From positions 1-24,135 of the forward strand of contig DASZPJ010000032.1 in the NCBI GenBank assembly GCA_035550295.1: a stretch of 24,135 bases of DNA. Direction: 5' to 3'. The position numbers and the translations under genes were made by a program. How positions within the stretch are numbered: the stretch's first letter is position 1; each line of letters opens with the position of its first letter. This DNA is from DASZPJ01 sp035550295. GTDB lineage: Bacteria; Patescibacteriota; Saccharimonadia; Saccharimonadales; UBA4665. Under the pieces are notes generated by a model. That model did not search any database, was not told the DNA's origin, and saw only the letters and a program-made list of their open reading frames with translations. This document shows positions 15,335 through 22,169 of the stretch, piece after piece.

Positions 15335-15344
15335 ACTGGTTACG

Positions 15345-15350
15345 ATTATA
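15345..15350 (-). promoter_or_regulatory. -10 element of transketolase-N
   Basis: Perfect TATAAT on the minus strand, 10 nt before the ATG. No clear -35. The implied 5' leader is only a few nucleotides. Confidence 0.5.
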
Positions 15351-15400
15351 AAGCTTCGCGCCAGGCTCGCATAATTTTAGCTGCTCGCATGGGCTTGGCA

Positions 15401-15430
15401 TATAATTCTCCTGATCGTCGAATTATACCA
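15401..15430 (-). promoter_or_regulatory. Extended -10 plus strong ribosome site upstream of transketolase-N
   Basis: TGG-TATAAT (15422-15430) is followed by AGGAG, 6 nt before an ATG at 15401. That ATG opens a 75-codon frame (15174-15401, MPSPCEQLKLCEPG...) which overlaps the transketolase start out of frame. It may be a regulatory upstream ORF; its later part is a frame-shadow of transketolase and is not called as a gene. Confidence 0.45.
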
Positions 15431-15448
15431 GCGGAACGGAGACAAGGC

Positions 15449-15463
15449 GAAAGTTAAACTTTC
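15449..15463. promoter_or_regulatory. Possible operator palindrome GAAAGTTAAACTTTC
   Basis: A 7-bp perfect inverted repeat around one central base, placed where the -35 of the 15422 promoter would be. The central spacing is too small for a normal RNA hairpin loop, so a dimeric DNA-binding site is more likely. One copy only is seen in the window. Confidence 0.3.
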
Positions 15464-15496
15464 ACCATCTGAGTGTCGTGACGCAAACGCGCAGTG

Positions 15497-16126
15497 TTAT
15501 ACCAATAGTTTGAGTTCGTCGTAAGCCGCAGCTGGATCGTTGGCGTGCATAATAAAGCCGCCAACATTCAAGACATCAACGCCGCCATCGATTAACTGTT
15601 TGGCATTATCCGGGTTAACACCCCCGTCCCAGCCAATTTCGGCGTCCGGGTGGTGATTTTGAACAAATTTAACTTTGTCTAGCAATCCAAGGTCGACAAC
15701 ACTGCCGCCCTGGTGGCCTAAGTTACCGCTGAATATTAGGACATGGTCAAAACTGTGCATGACTTGGGCGGCGTGCTCGATCGGCGTAGTTGCCAAGATT
15801 GCCAAGCCAGTTTCAATGTCGTGCTTGTGTAGTTCGGCTGCGAACTTCATGTGGTGGACGTCAGCTTCGTTATGGATGATTACCATGTGCGGCTTAAGTT
15901 TGATAAGTTGCTCCAAATAGTCCGCCGGCCGTTGATACATCAAATGAATGTCATTAACTGTTTCGTGTGGCAACCAAATTTGGTCGAGCGGTGGTGATTG
16001 GGTTGGCGCAAATTCGCCATCCATAAGGTCGATATGCAGCCGCTTGGCAAACGGCAGCAGGGCTTCGACTTGCTTGCGGTAATCATGCGTGCCGGTTGCT
16101 GTAACCGTTGGACAAACCACCCCCAC
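15497..16126 (-). CDS. rpe: Ribulose-phosphate 3-epimerase
   Basis: Interconverts ribulose-5-phosphate and xylulose-5-phosphate, supplying the transketolase donor. The TIM-barrel motifs are LHIDLMDGEFAPT (metal-binding His/Asp segment), DIHLMYQRP, MVIIHNEA and EIGWDGGVNPDNAK with the second catalytic Asp. Residues around the substrate loop (GNLGHQGG) depart from the common VxPGxxGQ form, so it is a divergent member. At 209 residues it is of normal length. The start is GTG at 16126, only 3 nt after the rpiB stop. No strong Shine-Dalgarno sequence is present, so coupling to rpiB translation is likely. Confidence 0.88.
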   Translation of the reverse strand: MGVVCPTVTATGTHDYRKQVEALLPFAKRLHIDLMDGEFAPTQSPPLDQIWLPHETVNDIHLMYQRPADYLEQLIKLKPHMVIIHNEADVHHMKFAAELHKHDIETGLAILATTPIEHAAQVMHSFDHVLIFSGNLGHQGGSVVDLGLLDKVKFVQNHHPDAEIGWDGGVNPDNAKQLIDGGVDVLNVGGFIMHANDPAAAYDELKLLV

Positions 16127-16129
16127 GTT

Positions 16130-16633
16130 TTAGGCCATTTCGTCTAGTTTACGTACCCGCCGAGCATGGCGTTCGACATCACTATAAGGAGTTTCGAGCC
16201 AGATTTTGATGGCTTGCTTCATTTCGTCAACCGTCAAAAAGCGGCTGGACAGGCTGAGCATGTTGGCATGGTTGTGCTGCCGGCTCAATTTCAAAATTTC
16301 GTAAGGATCATCACTCATATTGCCTTCGGCATCAATGGGCTGCTTAGCCAAAGCCGGGGCGTAGAAAACAGTACAGCGAACGCCTTTGACACGGTTTACC
16401 GCCATAGCTTCGCCTTGGCCGCTGCCGCCCATGATGATGCCAGCTTCGCATTCGCCATTTGCGACAGCATGAGCTGCCGGAAACATGAAGTCCGGATAAT
16501 CATCGTCCATGTCGAGTTCTTTAGGTCCAAAGTCCACAACTTCATGACCAAGCTCAACTATGTAAGCTTTGAACTGGTCAAAAGCATCGGCGTAAGCCAA
16601 ACCGGTGTGATCAGTCGTAACGGCAATCTTCAT
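16130..16633 (-). CDS. rpiB: Ribose-5-phosphate isomerase B (RpiB/LacA/LacB family)
   Basis: Interconverts ribose-5-phosphate and ribulose-5-phosphate. Family motifs are TTDHTGLAYAD near the N terminus (Asp8-His9), GIIMGGSGQGEAMAVNRVKGVRC (the phosphate/anion loop, with Ser where many members have the catalytic Cys) and HNHANMLSLSSRFL. At 167 residues it is slightly longer than the classical ~150, with an insertion around PIDAEGNMSDDPYE. Ser instead of Cys in the GxSGxG loop occurs in some RpiB enzymes, so activity is still plausible. The ATG lies 6 nt after TATACT and follows the gap stop by 14 bp, so it can be made from a leaderless internal transcript. Confidence 0.9.
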   Translation of the reverse strand: MKIAVTTDHTGLAYADAFDQFKAYIVELGHEVVDFGPKELDMDDDYPDFMFPAAHAVANGECEAGIIMGGSGQGEAMAVNRVKGVRCTVFYAPALAKQPIDAEGNMSDDPYEILKLSRQHNHANMLSLSSRFLTVDEMKQAIKIWLETPYSDVERHARRVRKLDEMA

Positions 16634-16639
16634 GCCTAC

Positions 16640-16645
16640 AGTATA
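16640..16645 (-). promoter_or_regulatory. -10 element of rpiB
   Basis: TATACT, 6 nt before the ATG, directly after the gap stop codon. No convincing -35. Same geometry as uvrB, fba, the 19680 oxidoreductase and the 23673 Nudix gene. Confidence 0.5.
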
Positions 16646-16647
16646 GC

Positions 16648-17697
16648 CTAATCGTGGTGGGCTGAGTGATCTTCTTTTTGGTGCAGCAATTTGCCAGTGT
16701 CGGCGGTGACTTCGACTAGGCGGTTAGAGTAGCCCCATTCGTTGTCGTACCAGGCAACGACTTTGAGCATGTTGCCCTGTACCACAGCCGTCAGTTTGAG
16801 GTCGACGATGGCACTGTGGCTGTTGCCGATGTAGTCGGAGCTAACTAGTTCTTCTTCGGTTACATCCAGGATGCCTTGGTAGTAAGGTTCTTTGGCGGCT
16901 TTCTTGAATGCTTCGTTGACTTCTTCGACTGTCACATCGCGCTTGGTAATGATCACAAAGTCGCTAAGTGAAACTACTGGCGTGGGAACGCGGACACTCA
17001 TGCCACCAAAGATACCCTGCAAGGCTGGCAAGGCTTGGCCGGCAGCGATACTGGCGCCAGTCGTGGTTGGTACGATGTTTTCGGCGGCGTTACGCATTTC
17101 GCGCTTGTCTTTGGCGGCTGGACCGTCCTGCAGGGCTTGCGACGCGGTGTAGCTGTGAACGGTGGTCATCATGGCTTTTTCGATGCCAAAGTTGGCTTCG
17201 ATGACGGCCGCGACTGGCGTGATGCAGTTGGTGGTGCAGGAAGCATTGCTAATGATGTCACTGGCGCCTTCGGCACTCAAAGAGTCTTCGTTGACCCCCA
17301 AAACAACAGTTGTGGCGCCTTCGCCTTTGGCTGGCGCGCTGATGACGACTTTTTTGGCACCGGCGTCGATGTGGGCGCGGGCTTTGGCCGGGTCGACAAA
17401 GAAGCCGGTGGATTCTATAACAACGTCAACTTTGTGCTCGCCCCACGGTAGAGCGGCGGGGTCGCGCTCGGCAAAAATTTGGATGTGCTTTTTGTCGACA
17501 ATAATGCCCTTTTCGTCAAAGCCAACTTCACGGCCATAGGTGCCGTAGTTGCTATCGTGCTTCAGTAGGTGCGCCAGGGTTTCCGGGCTGGTCAGGTCGT
17601 TGATGGCCACAATTTCGATATCACTGCGCTCAAATGCGACTTTAAAAGCGTTGCGCCCGATTCGGCCAAATCCATTAATTGCCACCCGTGTTTTCAT
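16648..17697 (-). CDS. gap: Glyceraldehyde-3-phosphate dehydrogenase
   Basis: Oxidative phosphorylation of glyceraldehyde-3-phosphate to 1,3-bisphosphoglycerate with NAD(P). The N-terminal Rossmann domain begins VAINGFGRIGRNAF, and Asp34 in AINDL favours NAD. The catalytic motif SNASCTTNC gives Cys154, with His181 in TTVHSYT as its base. The C-terminal substrate region includes WYDNEWGYSNRL. At 349 residues it is slightly long because of a charged tail EDHSAHHD. The ATG has GAGGA upstream with normal spacing, and its promoter gives a leader of about 37 nt, so unlike its neighbours this gene has a conventional leadered start. It connects the triose pool to lower glycolysis. Confidence 0.98.
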   Translation of the reverse strand: MKTRVAINGFGRIGRNAFKVAFERSDIEIVAINDLTSPETLAHLLKHDSNYGTYGREVGFDEKGIIVDKKHIQIFAERDPAALPWGEHKVDVVIESTGFFVDPAKARAHIDAGAKKVVISAPAKGEGATTVVLGVNEDSLSAEGASDIISNASCTTNCITPVAAVIEANFGIEKAMMTTVHSYTASQALQDGPAAKDKREMRNAAENIVPTTTGASIAAGQALPALQGIFGGMSVRVPTPVVSLSDFVIITKRDVTVEEVNEAFKKAAKEPYYQGILDVTEEELVSSDYIGNSHSAIVDLKLTAVVQGNMLKVVAWYDNEWGYSNRLVEVTADTGKLLHQKEDHSAHHD

Positions 17698-17740
17698 ACT
17701 AATTCCTCGCTTGTAATTTTAGTGAAGTGCTTATGGCTAA

Positions 17741-17770
17741 ATTATAGAAGCTGTTAGCCCTATCGGTCAA
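17741..17770 (-). promoter_or_regulatory. Sigma70-type promoter of gap
   Basis: TTGACC (17765-17770), 18-bp spacer, TATAAT (17741-17746) on the minus strand. The -35 overlaps the end of the upstream Nudix gene. Predicted leader is about 37 nt. Confidence 0.7.
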
Positions 17771-18350
17771 CTTCTTGGCCGACAAATTCCGGTAGTTCCG
17801 TCAAGCCCTGCAAGTCTTCTACTGATTCAAAGGCTGGCAAACCTTCACCTAAATAGCCCTGCTTATCGAGTACTAATTCACGCAAATTATCGAACGACAC
17901 AACTTCAACTTTGATTTTTTCACCGGCATCCAAATGAGCTTCGGACTGGCCGTCAACTTCCCAGGCCACGAATAAATACACAAACCATTCGATCTTTAAG
18001 TACGGCTGGACGACTTTAATGAGCCGCCAGTTTTTAAAACTGTACCCGGTTTCTTCCTGCATCTCGCGCTGGGCAGCCGATTCGACGCTGGCGTCAGTGG
18101 TATCGACGCGCCCACCCGGAAAACTTTTGCGTGAACCAAAGTGTGGCTGTTCGTCGTCCAAAACAATCACGCCATCCGGCGTCAGGCCAACCACGACTAC
18201 CGTATCCGGTCGTTTGAGCATTTCAAAAATAGAGTTTGATCCGTCAAACAATTCCTGCGGCCATTGGTAAACGTCAAAGATTTTGCCTTCAAAAACGCGC
18301 TGGGCAGTGTCGGGAATGACGACAGCGTCTGTGGGAATAATCTTTTTCAT
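17760..18350 (-). CDS. Nudix hydrolase (ADP-sugar/NDP-sugar pyrophosphatase-like)
   Basis: A 196-residue Nudix protein that probably hydrolyses a nucleoside-diphosphate derivative. The Nudix box is at about 79-103: PGGRVDTTDASVESAAQREMQEETGY. The metal-binding REMQEETG is intact, but the first half is one residue longer than GX5EX7 and the first Glu is not in register. An N-terminal beta region (RVFEGKIFDVYQW) recalls the dimerisation part of ADP-ribose pyrophosphatases. Substrate is not known. It lies 20 bp after ppa and ends just before the gap promoter. A pyrophosphatase and a Nudix enzyme side by side fit a housecleaning role. Confidence 0.85.
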   Translation of the reverse strand: MKKIIPTDAVVIPDTAQRVFEGKIFDVYQWPQELFDGSNSIFEMLKRPDTVVVVGLTPDGVIVLDDEQPHFGSRKSFPGGRVDTTDASVESAAQREMQEETGYSFKNWRLIKVVQPYLKIEWFVYLFVAWEVDGQSEAHLDAGEKIKVEVVSFDNLRELVLDKQGYLGEGLPAFESVEDLQGLTELPEFVGQEVDR

Positions 18351-18370
18351 CCCGGCCTACCCGCTACAGC

Positions 18371-18907
18371 CTACTTGCTACTCTTGTAGCGCTCGATACA
18401 CTCACCAATAATCTTTTGGGCTTCGCTAGCGTCGCCCCAGCCGGTGACTTTGGTGCTGCCGGGTTTTTTAAGGTCTTTGTAGTGCGTAAAGTGATGTTCG
18501 ACGCGGTTTTTCCAGTCTTGGCCGAGCTCGTCCAGCGTGTTTGGCCAACCGCTGTTGTTGCGGTTGTCGGCGGGCACGACGACGATTTTGTCATCGATTT
18601 CACCGTCGTCTTCGAACTTCATGACGCCCAAAACCTTGGCTTCCAACCAGATACCAGTAGGCAGCTTTTCGTCGTGGCAATAAATTAGGGTGTCGAGTTC
18701 GTCACCATCTTCGTCCAGCGTTTGGGGAATAAAGCCGTAGTTGCAAGGCTTGGCAAAGATAGCCGGTTCGACGCGGTCCAGCATAAAAGCAGCGCGTCCC
18801 CGGTCCCACTCAACTTTCAAAATTGAACCTTGGGGAATTTCAACAACGGTGTTAACGACGCCATTCTGGTAGTCGCCGGGTTCTAAGACTTGGTTAAAAT
18901 CGGGCAC
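18371..18907 (-). CDS. ppa: Inorganic pyrophosphatase (family I)
   Basis: Soluble Mg-dependent enzyme that hydrolyses pyrophosphate from biosynthetic reactions. The family signature DGDELD is at 67-72, with further metal-binding acidic residues in DDGEIDDKIVVV and Lys/Tyr residues in VEWDRGRAAF and NYGFIPQT. The open frame extends far upstream, but the real start is GTG at 18907: AAAGGAG lies 5 nt before it, and the protein then has the usual 178 residues beginning PDFNQVLEPGDY. A TACAAT (18935-18940) supplies a short leader of about 20 nt. It is divergent from the phosphodiesterase gene, with overlapping -10 elements. Confidence 0.95.
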   Translation of the reverse strand: MPDFNQVLEPGDYQNGVVNTVVEIPQGSILKVEWDRGRAAFMLDRVEPAIFAKPCNYGFIPQTLDEDGDELDTLIYCHDEKLPTGIWLEAKVLGVMKFEDDGEIDDKIVVVPADNRNNSGWPNTLDELGQDWKNRVEHHFTHYKDLKKPGSTKVTGWGDASEAQKIIGECIERYKSSK

Positions 18908-18934
18908 AGTAACTCCTTTGATTAGCTTATGGAT

Positions 18935-18944
18935 ATTGTACACT
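18935..18944. promoter_or_regulatory. Overlapping divergent -10 elements for ppa and the phosphodiesterase
   Basis: Minus-strand TACAAT (18935-18940) for ppa and plus-strand TACACT (18939-18944) for the 18954 gene share two bases around the palindrome TGTACA. The two RNA polymerase complexes could not be bound together. -35 elements are weak on both sides. Confidence 0.4.
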
Positions 18945-18953
18945 AAGAAGCAT

Positions 18954-19667
18954 ATGAAAATCATCGGCCACCGCGGCGCGCGCGGACTTGCTCCGGAAAA
19001 CACCCTGGCCAGTTTTGACATCGCACTGGAACATAAGGTTGATGAAATCGAACTTGATGTACGGGTTACCAAAGACCATCGGACGGCGCTAATCCATGAC
19101 GCACAACTGGTAGATATTGCTGGTAACCACTTGGTCGTGGCGCAGACTACGTTTGCCGAGCTGGCCAAACATAAACCTGGTTTGGTCGATTTGCCGACCG
19201 CGCTTAAGCACATTAAGCGCAAAGTCCCGGTGATAATTGAGGTGAAGCCGCTGGTAGCGACGGAACTGGTCATTGAGATTGTTAAAGCTTTCCTTGAACA
19301 CGGCTGGAAGCCCGGAGACTTTCGCTTTGCGTCGTATGACCAAGACGTGCTGCTGGCCCTGCACGCTGCTTTGCCGGAAGTCCAGACTATAGTGATCGAA
19401 AATTGGTCGAGCGTGCGCGCCCGTCGGCGCATGAAACAACTTGGCACTAATCAAGTCAGCATGCTTGATTATTGGTTGTGGGGATTCTTTATCCGCGCTG
19501 TTAGCCGTGGCGGCTGGGAGCTGAATAGCTTTCCACCAAAGAAAAACCGGTGGTGGGCAAAATTATTCCTGGGTGAAGGTACTAATAATCCGGCCAAAGC
19601 CCGTAAATGGGCAAAATACGGTTTAGCTGGCGTAATTACTGATTACCCTGACCGGTTTAAGCGTTGA
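18954..19667 (+). CDS. Glycerophosphodiester phosphodiesterase (GDPD) family protein
   Basis: A 237-residue TIM-barrel phosphodiesterase expected to release glycerol-3-phosphate from glycerophosphodiesters. The N terminus MKIIGHRGARGLAPENTL carries His6-Arg7, followed by the metal pair Glu33-x-Asp35 in EIELDVRVTKD and the catalytic His48 in LIHDAQL. KVPVIIEVK and the end GVITDYPDRF are also typical. The start is the ATG at 18954, since the conserved HRG begins at residue 6; an upstream in-frame ATG would overlap the promoter. There is no signal peptide, so it acts in the cytoplasm, perhaps recycling scavenged host lipid head groups (inference). Its TGA stop forms the TGn of the next gene's promoter. 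Confidence 0.92.
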   Translation: MKIIGHRGARGLAPENTLASFDIALEHKVDEIELDVRVTKDHRTALIHDAQLVDIAGNHLVVAQTTFAELAKHKPGLVDLPTALKHIKRKVPVIIEVKPLVATELVIEIVKAFLEHGWKPGDFRFASYDQDVLLALHAALPEVQTIVIENWSSVRARRRMKQLGTNQVSMLDYWLWGFFIRAVSRGGWELNSFPPKKNRWWAKLFLGEGTNNPAKARKWAKYGLAGVITDYPDRFKR

Positions 19668-19673
19668 TATAAT
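19665..19673 (+). promoter_or_regulatory. Extended -10 promoter of the oxidoreductase gene
   Basis: TGA-TATAAT, a perfect extended -10. The TGA is the stop codon of the previous gene. The ATG follows after exactly 6 nt. Confidence 0.7.
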
Positions 19674-19679
19674 AATCAG

Positions 19680-20387
19680 ATGAAAGTAGTTTTGGATCAC
19701 ACCCGTGACGAGGCTGGCAATATCCGGACTTTTTTCTTCCGGCCAGAGAAACCCATCAGCTACACCGCCGGCCAGTTCATCGAGCTTTTCCTGCCCCACA
19801 AAAATGAAGACGAACGTGGCCACAAGCGCTGGTTTACCCTGTCCTCATCGCCAAGCGAAGAATTGGTGACGATTACCACCAAATACGCCGGCGACGACAA
19901 AAGCAGCTCTTTTAAGAAAACCTTGTTTGGTCTAAAACCAGGAGCAGAGCTTACCATGAGCGACCCGATGGGCGACTTTGTACTGCCAAAACTCGTCCAA
20001 ACACCACTTGTCTTCGTGGCTGGCGGCATTGGCCTGACGCCTTTCCATAGCATCATGGAATGGCTGGCAGCCACCAATGAATCACGGCCGATCCAGTTCG
20101 TTTACGGCGTGCATTCCGAAGAGGAAATCATCTTTCAAGACACTTTTGATCGTGCTAACGTTCATGCGACTATCGTGGTCAGTGACCCATCGCCTGCTTG
20201 GGGCGGCGAGCGCGGCAATTTGAGCGCCGAATTAATTATGGGTTTGGCAAAACCAACGCCCGATACATTGGTTTACCTGTCCGGCCCGGAAGCCATGGTC
20301 GAGACTCTAGAAAAAGACCTTTATAAATCTGGCCTGCGTAAAGACCAGTTCGTTGGTGACTACTTCCCGAATTACAAGGCTGTTTGA
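19680..20387 (+). CDS. Ferredoxin-NAD(P) reductase-type flavin oxidoreductase
   Basis: A 235-residue FAD/NAD(P) reductase of the FNR superfamily. The FAD domain carries RWFTLSSSP (50-58), equivalent to RxYSxxS, and an upstream YTAGQFIEL segment. The pyridine-nucleotide domain has FVAGGIGLTPFHSI (112-125) and a late VYLSGPEAMVETLEKDL with the usual C-terminal NYKAV. No [2Fe-2S] cysteines or membrane segments are present, so it needs a separate acceptor (ferredoxin, flavodoxin or another protein), not visible here. The ATG is 6 nt after a perfect extended -10, indicating a leaderless message. It overlaps the convergent 20372 gene by 16 bp at the 3' end. Confidence 0.92.
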   Translation: MKVVLDHTRDEAGNIRTFFFRPEKPISYTAGQFIELFLPHKNEDERGHKRWFTLSSSPSEELVTITTKYAGDDKSSSFKKTLFGLKPGAELTMSDPMGDFVLPKLVQTPLVFVAGGIGLTPFHSIMEWLAATNESRPIQFVYGVHSEEEIIFQDTFDRANVHATIVVSDPSPAWGGERGNLSAELIMGLAKPTPDTLVYLSGPEAMVETLEKDLYKSGLRKDQFVGDYFPNYKAV

Positions 20388-21040
20388 TCTTCGTCTAGCC
20401 GGGCGCGACGCCGCTCATCAAGCGCCTTCCAGCGTGCCAACATAGCCTTGTGCTCTTGCTTAGTCACCGCTGGTGAGCTTAGATCCGCGACCTTAAAGCC
20501 AAAAAACTCTTTAACCGATCGGGCAATCCGATCCCTTTTGGGCAAAAGAGCTTCGTTGCGTCGGGTAGCTCTTTCGCGATTTAAATCGAGCTGAGCTAAA
20601 ACCGCGCCGTGAGCGAGCTTCGCTCCACTTTTTTCGCGTTCCGCATAAACTTTGCGTAGAGTTTCGGCCGCCCAAGCCACAGTTTCTTCGGCAAAACATT
20701 CATCCGTTAGGTGAATTTTCATTCGTTCGTCATCTTTATAGCGATAAATCGATCGTACGCCCGCTAAAGCCCAGCCGGCTTTGCCCATCATTGGCGGAGC
20801 GGTATTAGAATAAATCTTACGTGTAAGTTCATCTTCTTGGCTAATATCCGCAAAAACAAACCGGCCATCTTGATCTCTATCTGCCTGCCAGGGCTTGGCC
20901 AATCCCGAGCTAATGGCGCGCTTATCCCAGTCATTAGGGATGTTTTCGAGTATGACTGTGCGGCCGATAGAGCTCACGATCGTGCCGGAAGCTTCTACTT
21001 CCTCAATAAAATCAGGCAACGCTGGAACTGGATCGCTCAT
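20372..21040 (-). CDS. Unknown 222-residue charged protein
   Basis: Not recognised. A soluble protein with no signal peptide or membrane helix. The first ~110 residues are mixed (SIGRTVILENIPNDWDKRAI, GRFVFADISQEDELTRKIY, GKAGWALAGVRSIYRY). The second half is strongly helical and basic/acidic (AETLRKVYAEREK, LDLNRERATRRNEALLPKRDRIARSV, MLARWKALDERRRARLDEDQ) and may form a coiled coil or bind nucleic acid. The ATG is 9 nt after an extended -10 TGC-TAAAAT, with no Shine-Dalgarno sequence. Its last 16 bp overlap the convergent oxidoreductase. Coding looks real; no function is assigned. Confidence 0.8.
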   Translation of the reverse strand: MSDPVPALPDFIEEVEASGTIVSSIGRTVILENIPNDWDKRAISSGLAKPWQADRDQDGRFVFADISQEDELTRKIYSNTAPPMMGKAGWALAGVRSIYRYKDDERMKIHLTDECFAEETVAWAAETLRKVYAEREKSGAKLAHGAVLAQLDLNRERATRRNEALLPKRDRIARSVKEFFGFKVADLSSPAVTKQEHKAMLARWKALDERRRARLDEDQTAL

Positions 21041-21049
21041 TAATAAGTT

Positions 21050-21058
21050 ATTTTAGCA
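21050..21058 (-). promoter_or_regulatory. Extended -10 promoter of the 222-residue gene
   Basis: TGC-TAAAAT on the minus strand, 9 nt before the ATG. Confidence 0.5.
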
Positions 21059-21089
21059 CAAAAATAGCTTTTTTGCAATACGCTAACGC

Positions 21090-22052
21090 TTAGTACAGGC
21101 CGCCGAGTTTGTGGCCTTCGAGGTGCTCGCGGATCTTGAGCGCCGCGGTGGCGCCTTCGCCGGCTGCTGAAGCAATTTGCATCGTCGCGCCAGAACGAAT
21201 GTCGCCGGCCGCGAAGACGCCTGGCATGCCGGTTTCCAGGTGCTCGTCGGTCAGCACAAAGCCGACTTCGTCGAGTTTGATAATAGTGTCCTTGAGGAAT
21301 TGTGAGTTTGGCATCAGCCCGACAAAAACGAAAACGCCATCGGTCTTAAATTCTACTGGTTTGCCATCTTGGGTACCTTTGACGGCAGTGACGCCCTTGC
21401 CTTCTTCGCCGACGATTTCGTCAGTGCTTGTTCCCAGGTGAACGGTGACCTTGCCGTCTTTGACGAACTTGTCCAGTTCTTGCTGCAAGACATCGCTGGC
21501 TTTGAGGGTCGAGCGCACAAGCAAGTCAATGTGGGTAGCAAAGCGGGTTAGGAAGATGGTTTCTTGAACGGCCGAGTTGCCGCCGCCAACCACGACTAAT
21601 CGCTTGTCGCGGTAAAAGGCGCCGTCGCAAGTTGCGCAGTAGTGTACGCCACGGGCGTAGTATTCGACTTCGCCCGGGCAACCAACTTTTTTATAATCTG
21701 ATCCGGTGGCAACCAGGACTGCTTTAGCCAGCATGTCGCCGCTGGTCGTTTCCAGCCGCTTGAACTCGCCTTCGTCATGAATAGCGGTAACTTCACCGAG
21801 CTCGATAACGGCGCCAAAGCGTTCGGCTTGCAGGCGCAAGTCATCAGCCAGCTTCAAGCCTTCGACGCCCTCTGGAAAACCAGGATAGTTGTCGATCTTA
21901 TCAGTTACGGCCGCCAAGCCGCCAACTACTGCCCGTTCAAATAGCAGCGTCTCAATATCTTCGCGCGTAGTATAAATCGCCGCCGTCAGTGCCGCCGGCC
22001 CAGCGCCAATCATGATCACGTCATGCTTCGGGATGTCTTTGGTATCACTCAT
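21090..22052 (-). CDS. trxB: Thioredoxin-disulfide reductase-like flavoprotein
   Basis: A 320-residue low-Mr thioredoxin reductase-type enzyme passing electrons from a reduced cofactor to a disulfide protein. The FAD motif is IGAGPAALTAAIY (15-27), the redox-active pair is CATC (139-142) in HYCATCDGAFYRD, the nucleotide domain has VVGGGNSAVQE, and FAAGDIRSG closes the FAD site. The usual NADPH-specific HRRxxxR reads VRSTLKA here, lacking the His and second Arg, so NADPH preference is not assured. The ATG is 10 nt after an extended -10. A glutaredoxin gene lies 117 bp upstream in the same direction, suggesting a redox pair. The intervening gap holds a palindromic repeat. Confidence 0.92.
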   Translation of the reverse strand: MSDTKDIPKHDVIMIGAGPAALTAAIYTTREDIETLLFERAVVGGLAAVTDKIDNYPGFPEGVEGLKLADDLRLQAERFGAVIELGEVTAIHDEGEFKRLETTSGDMLAKAVLVATGSDYKKVGCPGEVEYYARGVHYCATCDGAFYRDKRLVVVGGGNSAVQETIFLTRFATHIDLLVRSTLKASDVLQQELDKFVKDGKVTVHLGTSTDEIVGEEGKGVTAVKGTQDGKPVEFKTDGVFVFVGLMPNSQFLKDTIIKLDEVGFVLTDEHLETGMPGVFAAGDIRSGATMQIASAAGEGATAALKIREHLEGHKLGGLY

Positions 22053-22062
22053 ATGGATTCCT

Positions 22063-22071
22063 ATTGTAACA
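22063..22071 (-). promoter_or_regulatory. Extended -10 promoter of trxB
   Basis: TGT-TACAAT on the minus strand, 10 nt before the trxB ATG and just downstream of the palindromic repeat. Confidence 0.55.
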
Positions 22072-22080
22072 ACTTACTCC

Positions 22081-22157
22081 GTCATCCTGAATTTATTTCA
22101 GGATCTCGTTAACAGAATTTTTAGGCAAATGGGGTCCTGAATCAAGTTCAGGATGAC
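22081..22157. repeat. 77-bp palindromic repeat between glutaredoxin and trxB
   Basis: Outer 26-nt arms match at 21 of 26 positions (ends GTCATCCTGAA / TTCAGGATGAC) around a 25-nt centre. The centre keeps TTAACAGA, also found in the centres of the gatA and gatB copies, and the GTCAT/ATGAC termini are the same, so it looks like a relative of that family. Transcribed, it would form a strong hairpin that could attenuate or protect the glutaredoxin mRNA. Confidence 0.8.
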
Positions 22158-22169
22158 GATATGGATGTC

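Noticed and set aside
18908..19447. Long N-terminal extension of inorganic pyrophosphatase (358-codon open frame)
   Set aside because: The extension is antisense to the GDPD gene. The GTG at 18907 has AAAGGAG and gives the usual 178-residue enzyme.
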